Source: Hyphomicrobiales bacterium
Lineage (GTDB): Bacteria; Pseudomonadota; Alphaproteobacteria; Rhizobiales; Xanthobacteraceae
Length of the DNA stretch: 36,880 nt
Reading direction: 5' to 3'
Assembly: GCA_018335895.1 (NCBI GenBank)
Contig: JAGXQU010000026.1
Coordinates: forward strand, 1 to 36,880
The translations under genes were made by a program, and so were the position numbers. Shown here piece by piece: positions 25,567-32,876 of the stretch. The notes beneath the pieces are model-generated. The model ran no database searches. It had not been told where the DNA came from and worked only from the letters and a program-made list of their open reading frames with translations. How positions within the stretch are numbered: the stretch's first letter is position 1; each line of letters starts with the position of its first letter.

Positions 25567-27162
25567 TCAGACCGGTGCGTTGCTCTTGAGCAGCTTCCAG
25601 GTGATCGAGTCGAGCAACGCCTGGAACGAAGCATCGATGATATTCGGCGAAACGCCGACGGTCGTCCACTGCTCGCCGCTCTCGTCGGTAGATTCGATCA
25701 GAACGCGCGTTACGGCACCGGTGCCGCCATCGAGGATACGCACCCGGAAATCGGTAAGCTGGAGCCCGGAAATATAGGACTGATACTTGCCGAGATCCTT
25801 GCGGAGCGCGACGTCCAGCGCATTCACGGGGCCATTGCCCTCGCCCGCCGAAATCAGAACCTCGTTGCCTACCCGGACCTTGACGATGGCCTCGGCCACC
25901 GTCGTGAGTTCGCCTTTGGCGTTATAGCGGCGCTCCACGTTCACGCTGAAGCGCTCGACATCGAAATACTCCGGCACCTTGCCGAGCATACGGCGCGCGA
26001 GCAGCGCGAAGGAGGCGTCCGCCGACTCGTAGGAGTAGCCGATCGCCTCGCGCCGCTTCACTTCCTCCAGCAGATAAACGAGCCGGGGATCGTTCTTGTC
26101 GGCGACGATGCCGAGGCGCTCGAGTTCGGCGAGCACATTCGACTTGCCGGCCTGATCCGAGACCATGACCTTGCGACGGTTACCGATCGCTTCCGGCGTC
26201 ACGTGCTCATAGGTCGTGGGGTCTTTCAGGATCGCCGATGCATGGATGCCCGCCTTGGTGGCGAAAGCATTTTCGCCGACATAAGGCGCATACTTGTCCG
26301 GCGCGCGATTGAGAATTTCGTCGAGCGAATGCGCGCAGGTTCGGAGCGTCTTCAATTGCTCCGGCTTGACGCCGATCTCGAATTTCTCGGCGTAGTCACC
26401 CTTCAAGAGCAGCGTAGGGATGATCGAGCAGAGGTTCGCGTTGCCCGTGCGCTCGCCGAGGCCATTCAGGGTGCCCTGAATCTGCCGCGCGCCGGCTCGC
26501 ACCGCTGCGAAGGAGTTTGCGACCGCCTGCTCGGTGTCGTTGTGAGCATGGATGCCGACATGATCGCCGGGAATGAGTTTCACGACGTCTTCGACGATCG
26601 TTTCGACCTCGTTCGGCAGTGTGCCGCCGTTGGTGTCGCAGAGCACGACCCATCGTGCGCCGGCGTCATAGGCCGCCTTCGCGCAGGCGAGCGCGTATTC
26701 ACGGTTATCCTTGTAGCCGTCGAAGAAATGTTCGCAGTCGATCAGCGCCTCACGGCCGCTATCGACGATGGCCTTGACGGAGTCGCGGATGCTTTCGAGG
26801 TTTTCCTCAGGCTTGATCTCGAGCGCGACACGCACCTGAAAGGCGGAAGCCTTGGCGACGAGGCAGATCGCGTCGGACTTTGCGGCAAGCGTGCCTGCGA
26901 GCGCGGGATCGTTCGAGGCCGAGCGGCCCGCGCGCTTGGTCATGCCGAAGGCGGTGAATTTCGCCTTGGTCTTGTTGTCTTCCGCGAAGAGCGCGGTGTC
27001 GGTCGGGTTCGCGCCGGGGATGCCAGCTTCGATGTAATCGATGCCGAGGGCATCCAGCATCTTTGCGATACGGAGTTTGTCGGTGACCGTGAAATCGACG
27101 CCATGCATCTGCGCGCCGTCGCGCAACGTGGTGTCGAACAGATAGAGCCGCTCGCGCGCCAT
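25567..27162 (-). CDS. cimA: (R)-citramalate synthase
   Basis: This 531-residue protein belongs to the isopropylmalate/homocitrate/citramalate synthase group. It has FDTTLRDGAQ (9-18), the metal-binding HAHND (205-209) and NGLGERTGN, followed by the C-terminal regulatory domain present in CimA. It condenses pyruvate with acetyl-CoA to citramalate, opening a threonine-independent path to 2-oxobutyrate and isoleucine. Two ATGs are possible. The one at 27168 overlaps the upstream stop (ATGA) but abuts GGAG, while the one at 27162 has GGAG 6 bp upstream and was chosen. The difference is two residues. Confidence 0.92.
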   Translation of the reverse strand: MARERLYLFDTTLRDGAQMHGVDFTVTDKLRIAKMLDALGIDYIEAGIPGANPTDTALFAEDNKTKAKFTAFGMTKRAGRSASNDPALAGTLAAKSDAICLVAKASAFQVRVALEIKPEENLESIRDSVKAIVDSGREALIDCEHFFDGYKDNREYALACAKAAYDAGARWVVLCDTNGGTLPNEVETIVEDVVKLIPGDHVGIHAHNDTEQAVANSFAAVRAGARQIQGTLNGLGERTGNANLCSIIPTLLLKGDYAEKFEIGVKPEQLKTLRTCAHSLDEILNRAPDKYAPYVGENAFATKAGIHASAILKDPTTYEHVTPEAIGNRRKVMVSDQAGKSNVLAELERLGIVADKNDPRLVYLLEEVKRREAIGYSYESADASFALLARRMLGKVPEYFDVERFSVNVERRYNAKGELTTVAEAIVKVRVGNEVLISAGEGNGPVNALDVALRKDLGKYQSYISGLQLTDFRVRILDGGTGAVTRVLIESTDESGEQWTTVGVSPNIIDASFQALLDSITWKLLKSNAPV

Positions 27163-27164
27163 TG

Positions 27165-27290
27165 TCATCTCCAGAGCAGCCCGAATACGTAAATGGCGAG
27201 CAAGAGCCCGAGCGCCATCACCACGTATTTCAGGGCGACATAATAGGTCCGGTGCCGGGGGAACGGCGGCTCGTCGAGTTCGTCGTTCAT
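27165..27290 (-). CDS. Small membrane protein (41 aa) upstream of and overlapping cimA
   Basis: A short gene is supported here. ATG at 27290 is preceded by AAGGTGAAG, and TGA ends it at 27165. The first 17 residues are charged and proline rich (MNDELDEPPFPRHRTYY), and residues 18-40 form one hydrophobic helix (YVVMALGLLLAIYVFGLLW) ending in Arg. The stop overlaps the region of the cimA start, and the cimA ribosome binding site GGAG lies within its last codons, so cimA translation may be coupled to it. Function is unknown. Evidence is the ribosome binding site, the clear membrane helix and the overlap. Confidence 0.7.
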   Translation of the reverse strand: MNDELDEPPFPRHRTYYVALKYVVMALGLLLAIYVFGLLWR

Positions 27291-27416
27291 GACTTCACCT
27301 TGTGATTCAGATCGAGGTTCTTCGCGTTGATTTCGAATAACCGGACCGAGCCGAAAAGACGTGACTTTTCAATGCCTTCCCGATGGCCACGAAGGCTTCG
27401 ATTCAGATTCGGATTC

Positions 27417-27653
27417 TTAGCGTTTCGCATTGCCGTCACGCCTGTCGCAGTCCGGATCGGAGAGCGGGCACATCCTGATGCTTTTGGTTGCGTTCTCGAT
27501 CGACTTTTTCACGTCCTGCTCGATCCGCTGCTTGGTCTGCTGCGCATGCTGGTTGTCCGCGCGCATCTTCGCGCGCCATGCGGAAGCCGCGCCGAGCGCG
27601 ATCAGCAACGCGACGATGGTGACGAGGCCGGTCTTCGTTTTCCAGGAGTTCAT
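27417..27653 (-). CDS. Small membrane-anchored hypothetical protein (78 aa)
   Basis: This small protein has one N-terminal membrane helix (about residues 7-26, [21 protein letters not shown]). A charged helix rich in Gln, Lys and Glu follows, with a C-terminal Cys pair ([12 protein letters not shown]). Its ATG overlaps the cysS stop codon by 4 bp (ATGA), so it is translationally coupled to cysS. No function is recognised. The Cys pair lies on the outer side if the N terminus is cytoplasmic; topology is inferred only. Confidence 0.75.
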   Translation of the reverse strand: MNSWKTKTGLVTIVALLIALGAASAWRAKMRADNQHAQQTKQRIEQDVKKSIENATKSIRMCPLSDPDCDRRDGNAKR

Positions 27654-29086
27654 CGCGCGATCTCCAGATCGGTAGTGCCGTCCTTGTTGTCCTTGATGAC
27701 AACGCCCATCGCCTTGAGTTCGTCGCGGATGCGGTCAGATTCCTTCCAGTCTTTATTGGCGCGAGCGGCATTGCGAGCCTCAACAAGCGGACGCGCGCGA
27801 TCAAGTAGATCGCGTCGAGCTGCATTTTCATAATCAAGATTTGCAGGTCGCAATGGCATTAGACCCAACAAATCGGCACTTGAGAGAAAGGTTGGAAGTG
27901 TTTCCTGATTTGAACTTGCTTCTCTCGCCAGCTGACCAAGAACGCTGACAGCCAAATGCGTATTTAGATCGTCGAGCAATGCATCGACGATTTCAGGATG
28001 GGGCCCTTTGGATATGAGTTTTAGTCTCGGATTGTTCAGAGGTTCGACGATATCATCATACCGAAGACTCCAGTTCACAATCTGATCTTCGGCCTCCCAA
28101 AGTCTTTTCACGGTCCAATCGAGCGGCTGGCGATAATGAGTCTTCAACATCGCGAGCCTTACGGTTTGCCCTTCCCAAGACTTGTTTCCAAATTTTCCAG
28201 TGTCCAAGAGCTCGCGAATAGTGATAAAATTCCCGAGCGACTTGCTCATCTTCTCGCCTTCGACCTGCAAGAAGCCGTTGTGCATCCAGGTCTTCGCCAT
28301 CACCGGCGAATGAAACGCGCAGCGCGATTGCGCAATTTCGTTTTCATGATGCGGGAAGACGAGATCGATGCCGCCGCCGTGAATATCGAAGGTCTCGCCG
28401 AGATGCTTCCACGACATCGCGGAACATTCGATGTGCCAGCCGGGACGGCCCGGTGTTTTAATTCCTGACGGCGAAGGCCAGCCGGGCTCGTTTGGCTTTG
28501 AGGGCTTCCAGAGCACAAAGTCCATCGGGTTGCGCTTGTAGGGCGCGACTTCGACGCGCGCGCCAGCCTCCATTTCATCGAGCGAGCGCCGCGCGAGCTT
28601 GCCGTAGTCGGACATTTTCCCGACTTCAAACAGCACGTGATCCTGCTCAACATAAGCGAAGCCCGCCTTCACCAGCCGCTCAATCAACTCGCGCATCTCG
28701 CCGATGTGTTCGGTCGCGCGCGGCTCGACGTCCGGGCGCAGACAGCCCAGCGCATCGACGTCCTCGTGAAACTGCTTTTCGGTTTTCTCGGTGACGAGAC
28801 GGATCGCCTCATTCAGCGGCAGGTCCGGATATTCCTCCGCGGCCCGCGCGTTGATCTTGTCGTCCACGTCCGTGATGTTGCGGACATATTTGACCTTGTC
28901 CTCGCCGTAAAGGTGACGAAGCAGGCGATAGAGCACGTCGAAGACGATGACAGGCCGCGCGTTGCCGATATGCGCGAAGTCGTAGACCGTCGGCCCGCAG
29001 ACATACATCCGCACGCCGCGCGCGGGATCGAGAGGCGCGAAGGCCTCTTTCTCTTTGGTAAGCGTATTAAAGAGCCGAAGCTCCAT
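27650..29086 (-). CDS. cysS: Cysteinyl-tRNA synthetase
   Basis: This 478-residue class I synthetase has Cys30 (zinc ligand) in YVCGPTVYD, the HIGH-equivalent HIGNARP (39-45), the zinc ligands Cys221 (HIECSAM) and His246-His247 region (FPHHENE), and KMSKS (279-283). It charges tRNA-Cys in the cytoplasm. The ATG at 29086 has CGGAG 8 bp upstream. The part coding residues after about 276 (27781-28260) has markedly lower G+C than the first part, though the frame and motifs are intact. It starts a minus-strand run that continues through two small membrane genes to cimA. Confidence 0.96.
   Translation of the reverse strand: MELRLFNTLTKEKEAFAPLDPARGVRMYVCGPTVYDFAHIGNARPVIVFDVLYRLLRHLYGEDKVKYVRNITDVDDKINARAAEEYPDLPLNEAIRLVTEKTEKQFHEDVDALGCLRPDVEPRATEHIGEMRELIERLVKAGFAYVEQDHVLFEVGKMSDYGKLARRSLDEMEAGARVEVAPYKRNPMDFVLWKPSKPNEPGWPSPSGIKTPGRPGWHIECSAMSWKHLGETFDIHGGGIDLVFPHHENEIAQSRCAFHSPVMAKTWMHNGFLQVEGEKMSKSLGNFITIRELLDTGKFGNKSWEGQTVRLAMLKTHYRQPLDWTVKRLWEAEDQIVNWSLRYDDIVEPLNNPRLKLISKGPHPEIVDALLDDLNTHLAVSVLGQLAREASSNQETLPTFLSSADLLGLMPLRPANLDYENAARRDLLDRARPLVEARNAARANKDWKESDRIRDELKAMGVVIKDNKDGTTDLEIAR
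27781..28260. other. Low-G+C tract inside cysS
   Basis: By hand count, 27841-28260 is 201 G+C of 420 bases (48%), and 27781-27840 is 30 of 60. The adjoining 28261-28500 is 141 of 240 (59%). The step falls close to the KMSKS motif (codons about 275). The reading frame is unbroken. A recombination tract from a lower-G+C relative, or a diverged C-terminal domain, could produce this pattern. Confidence 0.6.
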
Positions 29087-29445
29087 AAAAAGTCTCCGTC
29101 CCGCGGGCGGGGCGTTCGACTCTCAGTTTTTCGAGAATAAACGGCCGTCCGCGCCTGCTGTCAGGGGCGAATAATCTCGCGGCAAATGCCGAAGAAAGCG
29201 TTGTGGGCCGTGTACATGGCCGGGACCATGCTAGGCCGCGGGAAGGCCGTCAAGGGCGACGGCAAGCGCGAAACCTGCGCGGACGCCCGGACCACCCATG
29301 CGACCAATGCCGTCATTGACCCGATTCAGTTGCACGTTTACCCCGCATTCCAAGGGTCAGAGTTCCCGCGTTAACGGCCCGTCAACCCAACAGGCGCAAC
29401 CTTTGCACGGAGACAGGGATCTCCGGGGAAACGGGCTCTACGATC
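29087..29445. other. Intergenic region between cysS and the six-cysteine protein
   Basis: These 359 bp lie between divergent genes. The left part carries the cysS ribosome binding site and a CCCGCGGG palindrome at about 29101-29108. A weak plus-strand reading frame (29186-29374) is listed separately. GGAGA and TCTCC form a 6-bp inverted repeat (with flanking C/G) at 29408-29425, close to the next start. No RNA gene was recognised. Confidence 0.4.
29186..29374 (+). CDS. Possible small protein (62 aa), doubtful
   Basis: An ATG-started frame encodes 62 residues (MPKKALWAVYMAGTMLGRGK at the start) without a signal peptide or recognised motif. Third codon positions are G+C rich, roughly as in real genes here, but no ribosome binding site precedes the ATG. 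Nothing else supports it. It may be a chance frame in the cysS upstream region. Confidence 0.2.
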   Translation: MPKKALWAVYMAGTMLGRGKAVKGDGKRETCADARTTHATNAVIDPIQLHVYPAFQGSEFPR

Positions 29446-29757
29446 ATGACGACGATACGCTTTTCGGCGCTGGCAGCCTGCCTGCTCGCGTCCATTGCGA
29501 TGGCCAAGGCCGATTCGCGCACCTTCATCATCGACAGCTCCGAGGGCTACGGCGTCGACAGTTGTCTCGCCAGGGGCGAGCCCTGCGGCAAGGCGATGGC
29601 CACCGCGGTGTGTCAGTCCCATCAGTATGCGGCCGCCGTCGACTTTGGACGGTTGGATCCGACCGAGATTACCGGTTCGGTGCCGGGCGGCATGAAAGGC
29701 TCCACCTGCCAGGGCGCGAAGTGCCCCGAGAAGGTCGCGATCACCTGTACGCGGTGA
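29446..29757 (+). CDS. Secreted six-cysteine hypothetical protein (103 aa)
   Basis: This protein has a signal peptide (1-22, ending AKADS) and a small mature domain with six cysteines (40, 47, 56, 88, 93 and 101), which could form three disulfides in the periplasm. The mature sequence begins RTFIIDSSEGYGVDSCL. It resembles small secreted proteins of unknown function in Rhizobiales, from memory. No catalytic motif is seen. It stands alone and is followed by a strong terminator. There is no well-placed ribosome binding site; GGGG lies about 16 bp upstream. Confidence 0.75.
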   Translation: MTTIRFSALAACLLASIAMAKADSRTFIIDSSEGYGVDSCLARGEPCGKAMATAVCQSHQYAAAVDFGRLDPTEITGSVPGGMKGSTCQGAKCPEKVAITCTR

Positions 29758-29796
29758 TCTGCGTGCGTTGAACGGCGAGGCAATTCGCCAAACATG

Positions 29797-29820
29797 AAGC
29801 CGGGCACTGCCCGGCTTTTT
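29797..29820 (+). terminator. Rho-independent terminator after the six-cysteine gene
   Basis: AAGCCGGG (29797-29804) and CCCGGCTT (29810-29817) form an 8-bp perfect stem with a 5-base loop, followed by TTT and CGTTT. It lies 40 bp past the stop codon on the plus strand. Confidence 0.8.
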
Positions 29821-29840
29821 CGTTTCCAGCTTTAGAAAAA

Positions 29841-29872
29841 AATCGGGCGGCGCTTTTTGGCACCGCCCGATT
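29841..29872 (-). terminator. Rho-independent terminator of the outer-membrane protein gene
   Basis: AATCGGGCGG (29841-29850) and CCGCCCGATT (29863-29872) form a perfect 10-bp stem. On the minus strand it is followed by a run of seven T residues (29834-29842 region). It lies 20 bp beyond the stop of the minus-strand porin-like gene. Confidence 0.85.
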
Positions 29873-29892
29873 CTTCAGCTTCGAAAAGAAGC

Positions 29893-30768
29893 TTAGTTCT
29901 TGATCTTCGAGAGAAGCGTGTCGAACGACAGCTTCGCGATGAACGCACCGTTACACCAGGTATTGGTGGTGCCGCCGCCCGGAGTGAAACCGGTGAAGGT
30001 CGCACACTGCGTGGGCGTCAGGTCGGTGTCGTGATAGCGAAGGTCGAGGGTCAGCGCGCTCAGCGTGAAGGCGACGCCGACGTTGTAGTAGGTGTAGCTC
30101 ACGTCCGTGCCGGCGAAGACGGCGGCGTTCGTGCCGATGTCCCAGTGACCGACAGCGCCGGAGACGAACGCTCCGAGCGGGCCGTAAGCGGTCGGGGTCG
30201 AGAACGGCAGCACGTACTTCACGCTGCCTTCGTAGTAGTACGACTCGATGCCGCTGACGCCTGCAGCCTTACCGAGGTGCAGAATGTCCGGCGTGTACCA
30301 CAACTGGGCGCCGAACGAGAGCGCGTCGTTCACTGCGTACGAAGCCTTCACGTAGACTTCCTGGAAGTCCGTATCGAGGCCGAAGGCGTTACCGTAGGTC
30401 GCCTTCTCCTTCGGATACCAGTAGTACCAGTAACCGACATCGAGGCCGAAGTTGCCCCACGTCTTGCGCCAGCCCGCGTACATGTCGACTTCAGTGCCGG
30501 TCTGCAGGTCGATCGCAGCACCAGCGATACCGGCATACAGCTGACCGCCGAGCACGCCGTTGTACTGAAGTTCGAAGTACGATCCGGCCGAAGCGTGGCG
30601 ATCAGACTGCGAAACGCCGCGGAAGTTGTAGTCGGATGCAACCCAGCCGCCGATTGCGACATCCCACAGCGGAGCCTTCACCGGTGCCTTGTAGACCGGC
30701 ATGTCGGCCGCTGCTGCGGTTCCGGCCATAAGCGCAAGCGCGACGCCGGTTCCCAGGATTTTCTTCAT
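29893..30768 (-). CDS. Outer-membrane beta-barrel protein, TIGR02001-like
   Basis: This 291-residue protein has a signal peptide (1-21, ending GTAAAAD). A barrel-like pattern of alternating hydrophobic residues follows, rich in Tyr, Trp and Gly. The segment GGWVASDYNFRGVSQSD (40-56) is typical of the TIGR02001 (Gcw_chp) family of outer-membrane proteins of unknown role. The ATG at 30768 has GAGGGG upstream, so a slightly longer frame at 30783 was not used. Two inverted repeats lie in its leader and upstream region, and a strong terminator follows it. The solute, if it is a channel, is unknown. Confidence 0.88.
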   Translation of the reverse strand: MKKILGTGVALALMAGTAAAADMPVYKAPVKAPLWDVAIGGWVASDYNFRGVSQSDRHASAGSYFELQYNGVLGGQLYAGIAGAAIDLQTGTEVDMYAGWRKTWGNFGLDVGYWYYWYPKEKATYGNAFGLDTDFQEVYVKASYAVNDALSFGAQLWYTPDILHLGKAAGVSGIESYYYEGSVKYVLPFSTPTAYGPLGAFVSGAVGHWDIGTNAAVFAGTDVSYTYYNVGVAFTLSALTLDLRYHDTDLTPTQCATFTGFTPGGGTTNTWCNGAFIAKLSFDTLLSKIKN

Positions 30769-30827
30769 TTTGTTACCCCTCATCGTGTGACCCCAAATTC
30801 AATTGTGAAGTGCCTTTCCTGGAACGG

Positions 30828-30853
30828 CCGGTGAGTGAGGTCACACTCGCCGG
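30828..30853 (-). promoter_or_regulatory. Hairpin in the leader of the outer-membrane protein gene
   Basis: CCGGTGAGTG (30828-30837) and CACTCGCCGG (30844-30853) pair over 10 bp with one non-canonical pair and a 6-base loop. It lies 60-85 bp before the start codon of the minus-strand gene. It could be a leader stem that affects mRNA stability or an operator. Confidence 0.45.
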
Positions 30854-30920
30854 GGCACCCCGAACCTCGTATTCGACACAGAAAATCCATTATTCCCGGG
30901 GGTTTTCGCAACGTCAGGCC

Positions 30921-30937
30921 TTAGGCAACGTGCCTAA
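30921..30937. promoter_or_regulatory. Perfect inverted repeat upstream of the outer-membrane protein gene
   Basis: TTAGGCA (30921-30927) and TGCCTAA (30931-30937) flank ACG. The repeat lies about 155 bp before the porin-like start. The short spacing and its position upstream of a gene for an abundant-type envelope protein suggest a regulator site. No known consensus was recognised. Confidence 0.35.
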
Positions 30938-31064
30938 AGGGTAAGCAAACCCGGGGTAGAACTGCGGGATTCCGTAGCCCGTTGCAGAATTGACACATGT
31001 TAAGTTGGGTCAAAAGCCGTACGGCAACCGGCAGTCTCGGTAGCGTCGGGCTCCCGGGTTCGAA

Positions 31065-31259
31065 TCAGCCGGCCTTCTTCGCAAGTGCGATCGCGGCTTT
31101 CAGCACCGCCAGATCGCCGATGTGGTTCGCGAGAATCAGAACGAGCCGGGCGTTCAGCGCGGCACTCGCGGCCTCGGAGGCTCCACGGTGCGCTTCCACC
31201 AGCGCTTCGTAGGCTGCATCGGAATTCGAAAGATTCTCTTCGACCTTGAGCGTATTCAT
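31065..31259 (-). CDS. DUF2783 small protein, probable coupling partner of the flavoprotein hydroxylase (MhaB-like)
   Basis: This 64-residue helical protein has the DUF2783 pattern: YEALVEAHRG, AALNARLVLILANHIGD and a C-terminal LKAAIALAKKA. Its ATG overlaps the stop of the upstream flavoprotein gene by 4 bp (ATGA), so equal co-translation is likely. In Pseudomonas putida, 3-hydroxyphenylacetate 6-hydroxylase consists of the flavoprotein MhaA and the small coupling protein MhaB; size, order and pathway context match here. The assignment to MhaB is inferred from context, not from a sequence comparison. Confidence 0.8.
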   Translation of the reverse strand: MNTLKVEENLSNSDAAYEALVEAHRGASEAASAALNARLVLILANHIGDLAVLKAAIALAKKAG

Positions 31260-32857
31260 GAAGCCAGCCCTTTCGCTCGCGCGAGTGCCTCGCGAACGCG
31301 AGTGCCGTCGTAGCGGCGCATTCGCGCACAGAGATGATGGTCGGGGCGCAGCAGGAAAGCCGACCCGGGCGTCGCGTCGAAGCGCTCCGCGAAGATACCT
31401 TCGCGATCGACCAAATCCTCGCCGATTACGGTGAGACGTACGCCTTCTGGAACGTTCGGCCGCGCGCCATCCTTGAAATAGAGAAGCTCGAAATCCCCAG
31501 ACAGCGACTGCAGGAGAAAGCGCTTCCTGCCGTCGCGGTCATCGAGCGGCGCGTCGGGTACCGGAAGCCCGAGCCGCGCGCTGCCCCCGAATGGCTCTGC
31601 ATCCGCCGTCGAAAGCGGAGTGTCGTACCGGGACGCCACCGACAGCCTGCCGGAGTTCACCATCCGGCGCGCGAAAGGTGCGTGCGGCGCGAGTTGCAGC
31701 ACCGCGTTTCGGAGCACGCGCTCCTGCGTCGTGCGCGGCGCGATGAAATCGGTGGAGCGCGTCGAATGGCTGATGTTCTCGTCGGCAGCCTGTCCGCGCT
31801 CCAGATCGTAGCTTTCGAGGAGCGTTTCCGGCGCTTCTCCTCTCAGAACGAGCGAGAGTTTCCAGACCAGGTTCTCGGCATCCTGAATGCCGGAATTGGC
31901 GCCGCGCGCGCCGAACGGAGACACCTGATGCGCGCTGTCGCCGACGAATATTACACGGTCATGCACGAACTGCTTCAGCCGCGCGCAGTTGAAGCGATAG
32001 ACCGAAACCCATTCGAGTTCGAACTTGCGGTCGCCCAGCATGCGCTTGAGCCGCGGCAGCACGCGCTCGGGCTTTTTCTCTTCCTCAGGATCGGCATCGG
32101 GTCCGAGTTGCAGATCGATGCGCCAGACATTGTCCGGCTGGCGGTGCAGAAGCGCCGACTGGCCGGAATGAAACGGCGGATCGAACCAGAACCAGCGCTC
32201 GGTCGGATATTCGGCGGACATCCTTACGTCCGCGATCAGAAAGCGCTCCTCGAACATATGGCCTTCGAACTTCAAGCCGAGACAGTCACGCACCTTCGAG
32301 CGCGCGCCGTCACAAGCGAGCAGCCAGTCCGCATCGAGTTGATAAGCGCCGTCCGGCGTTTCGATGGTGACCCGCACGAAACCCGCATGCCGCTCGACCG
32401 CCGCGACCCGGTTACGCCAGCGAAGATCGATTTGCGGCAGTTCGGCCGCGCGCTCAACCAGATAGCCTTCGAGATAATACTGCTGGAGATTGATGAAGGC
32501 TGGCATCCTGTGGCCGGCCTCGGGAAGCAGATCGAACGAGTAAACCTGATGCTCGCCGAGAAAAACTTTCCCGACTTTCCAGGTGACGCCTTTTTCGACC
32601 AGGCGGTCGCCAAGCCCCAGCCGGTCCATGATCTCGAGCGTGCGCTTGGAGAAACAGATCGCGCGCGAGCCTTCGCCGATGCGGTCGGCATCATCGAGGA
32701 TGACGGATGCGATCCCTCGCTGCGCGAGATCGATCGCGGCGGTTAGTCCGACGGGTCCTGCGCCGACGATGACGACAGGCCGGCGAACCGGTTGCTCCGT
32801 GGCCTGATCGGCGCTGCGGCGATAGCCGAACTGAAAAACAGACTTCCGTTCCCCCAT
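31256..32857 (-). CDS. FAD-dependent aromatic hydroxylase (MhpA/MhaA-like)
   Basis: This 533-residue class A flavoprotein monooxygenase has the FAD-binding VVIVGAGPVGLTAA (28-41), the DG motif ACDGARSKVR (181-190) and the second FAD motif FVGDSAHQVSPFGARGANSG (304-323). A C-terminal thioredoxin-like domain follows (about 400-533). Members hydroxylate phenolic acids with NAD(P)H and oxygen. Its operon carries homogentisate dioxygenase and fumarylacetoacetase, and a DUF2783 protein follows directly. Hydroxylation of 3-hydroxyphenylacetate to homogentisate is therefore the favoured role. An MhpA-type activity on 3-hydroxyphenylpropionate is less likely, as no meta-cleavage genes are present. Confidence 0.88.
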   Translation of the reverse strand: MGERKSVFQFGYRRSADQATEQPVRRPVVIVGAGPVGLTAAIDLAQRGIASVILDDADRIGEGSRAICFSKRTLEIMDRLGLGDRLVEKGVTWKVGKVFLGEHQVYSFDLLPEAGHRMPAFINLQQYYLEGYLVERAAELPQIDLRWRNRVAAVERHAGFVRVTIETPDGAYQLDADWLLACDGARSKVRDCLGLKFEGHMFEERFLIADVRMSAEYPTERWFWFDPPFHSGQSALLHRQPDNVWRIDLQLGPDADPEEEKKPERVLPRLKRMLGDRKFELEWVSVYRFNCARLKQFVHDRVIFVGDSAHQVSPFGARGANSGIQDAENLVWKLSLVLRGEAPETLLESYDLERGQAADENISHSTRSTDFIAPRTTQERVLRNAVLQLAPHAPFARRMVNSGRLSVASRYDTPLSTADAEPFGGSARLGLPVPDAPLDDRDGRKRFLLQSLSGDFELLYFKDGARPNVPEGVRLTVIGEDLVDREGIFAERFDATPGSAFLLRPDHHLCARMRRYDGTRVREALARAKGLAS

Positions 32858-32876
32858 CGCACCGCCACTCTCGAGA

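Larger units (their letters stand above)
30769..31064. other. Upstream region of the outer-membrane protein gene
   Basis: These 296 bp contain the leader and promoter of the minus-strand porin-like gene and the end of the homogentisate operon. Besides the two inverted repeats listed separately, TTGAC and GTCAA form an inverted repeat at 30990-31013. No gene is supported, and no convincing terminator for the operon ending at 31065 was found. Confidence 0.4.

Noticed and set aside
31014-31040. GCCGTACGGC followed by TTTT on the minus strand, considered as the terminator of the homogentisate operon
   Set aside because: The stem is only four base pairs with a two-base loop, which cannot form a stable hairpin.
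31050-31075. A GGGTTCGAATC stretch resembling the T-arm of a tRNA
   Set aside because: The bases on either side do not form a T-stem (CCGGG against CAGCC), and no anticodon arm or acceptor stem could be drawn around it.
31334-32746. A 470-codon plus-strand frame antisense to the flavoprotein hydroxylase
   Set aside because: The minus-strand gene has complete FAD motifs; the antisense sequence has none.
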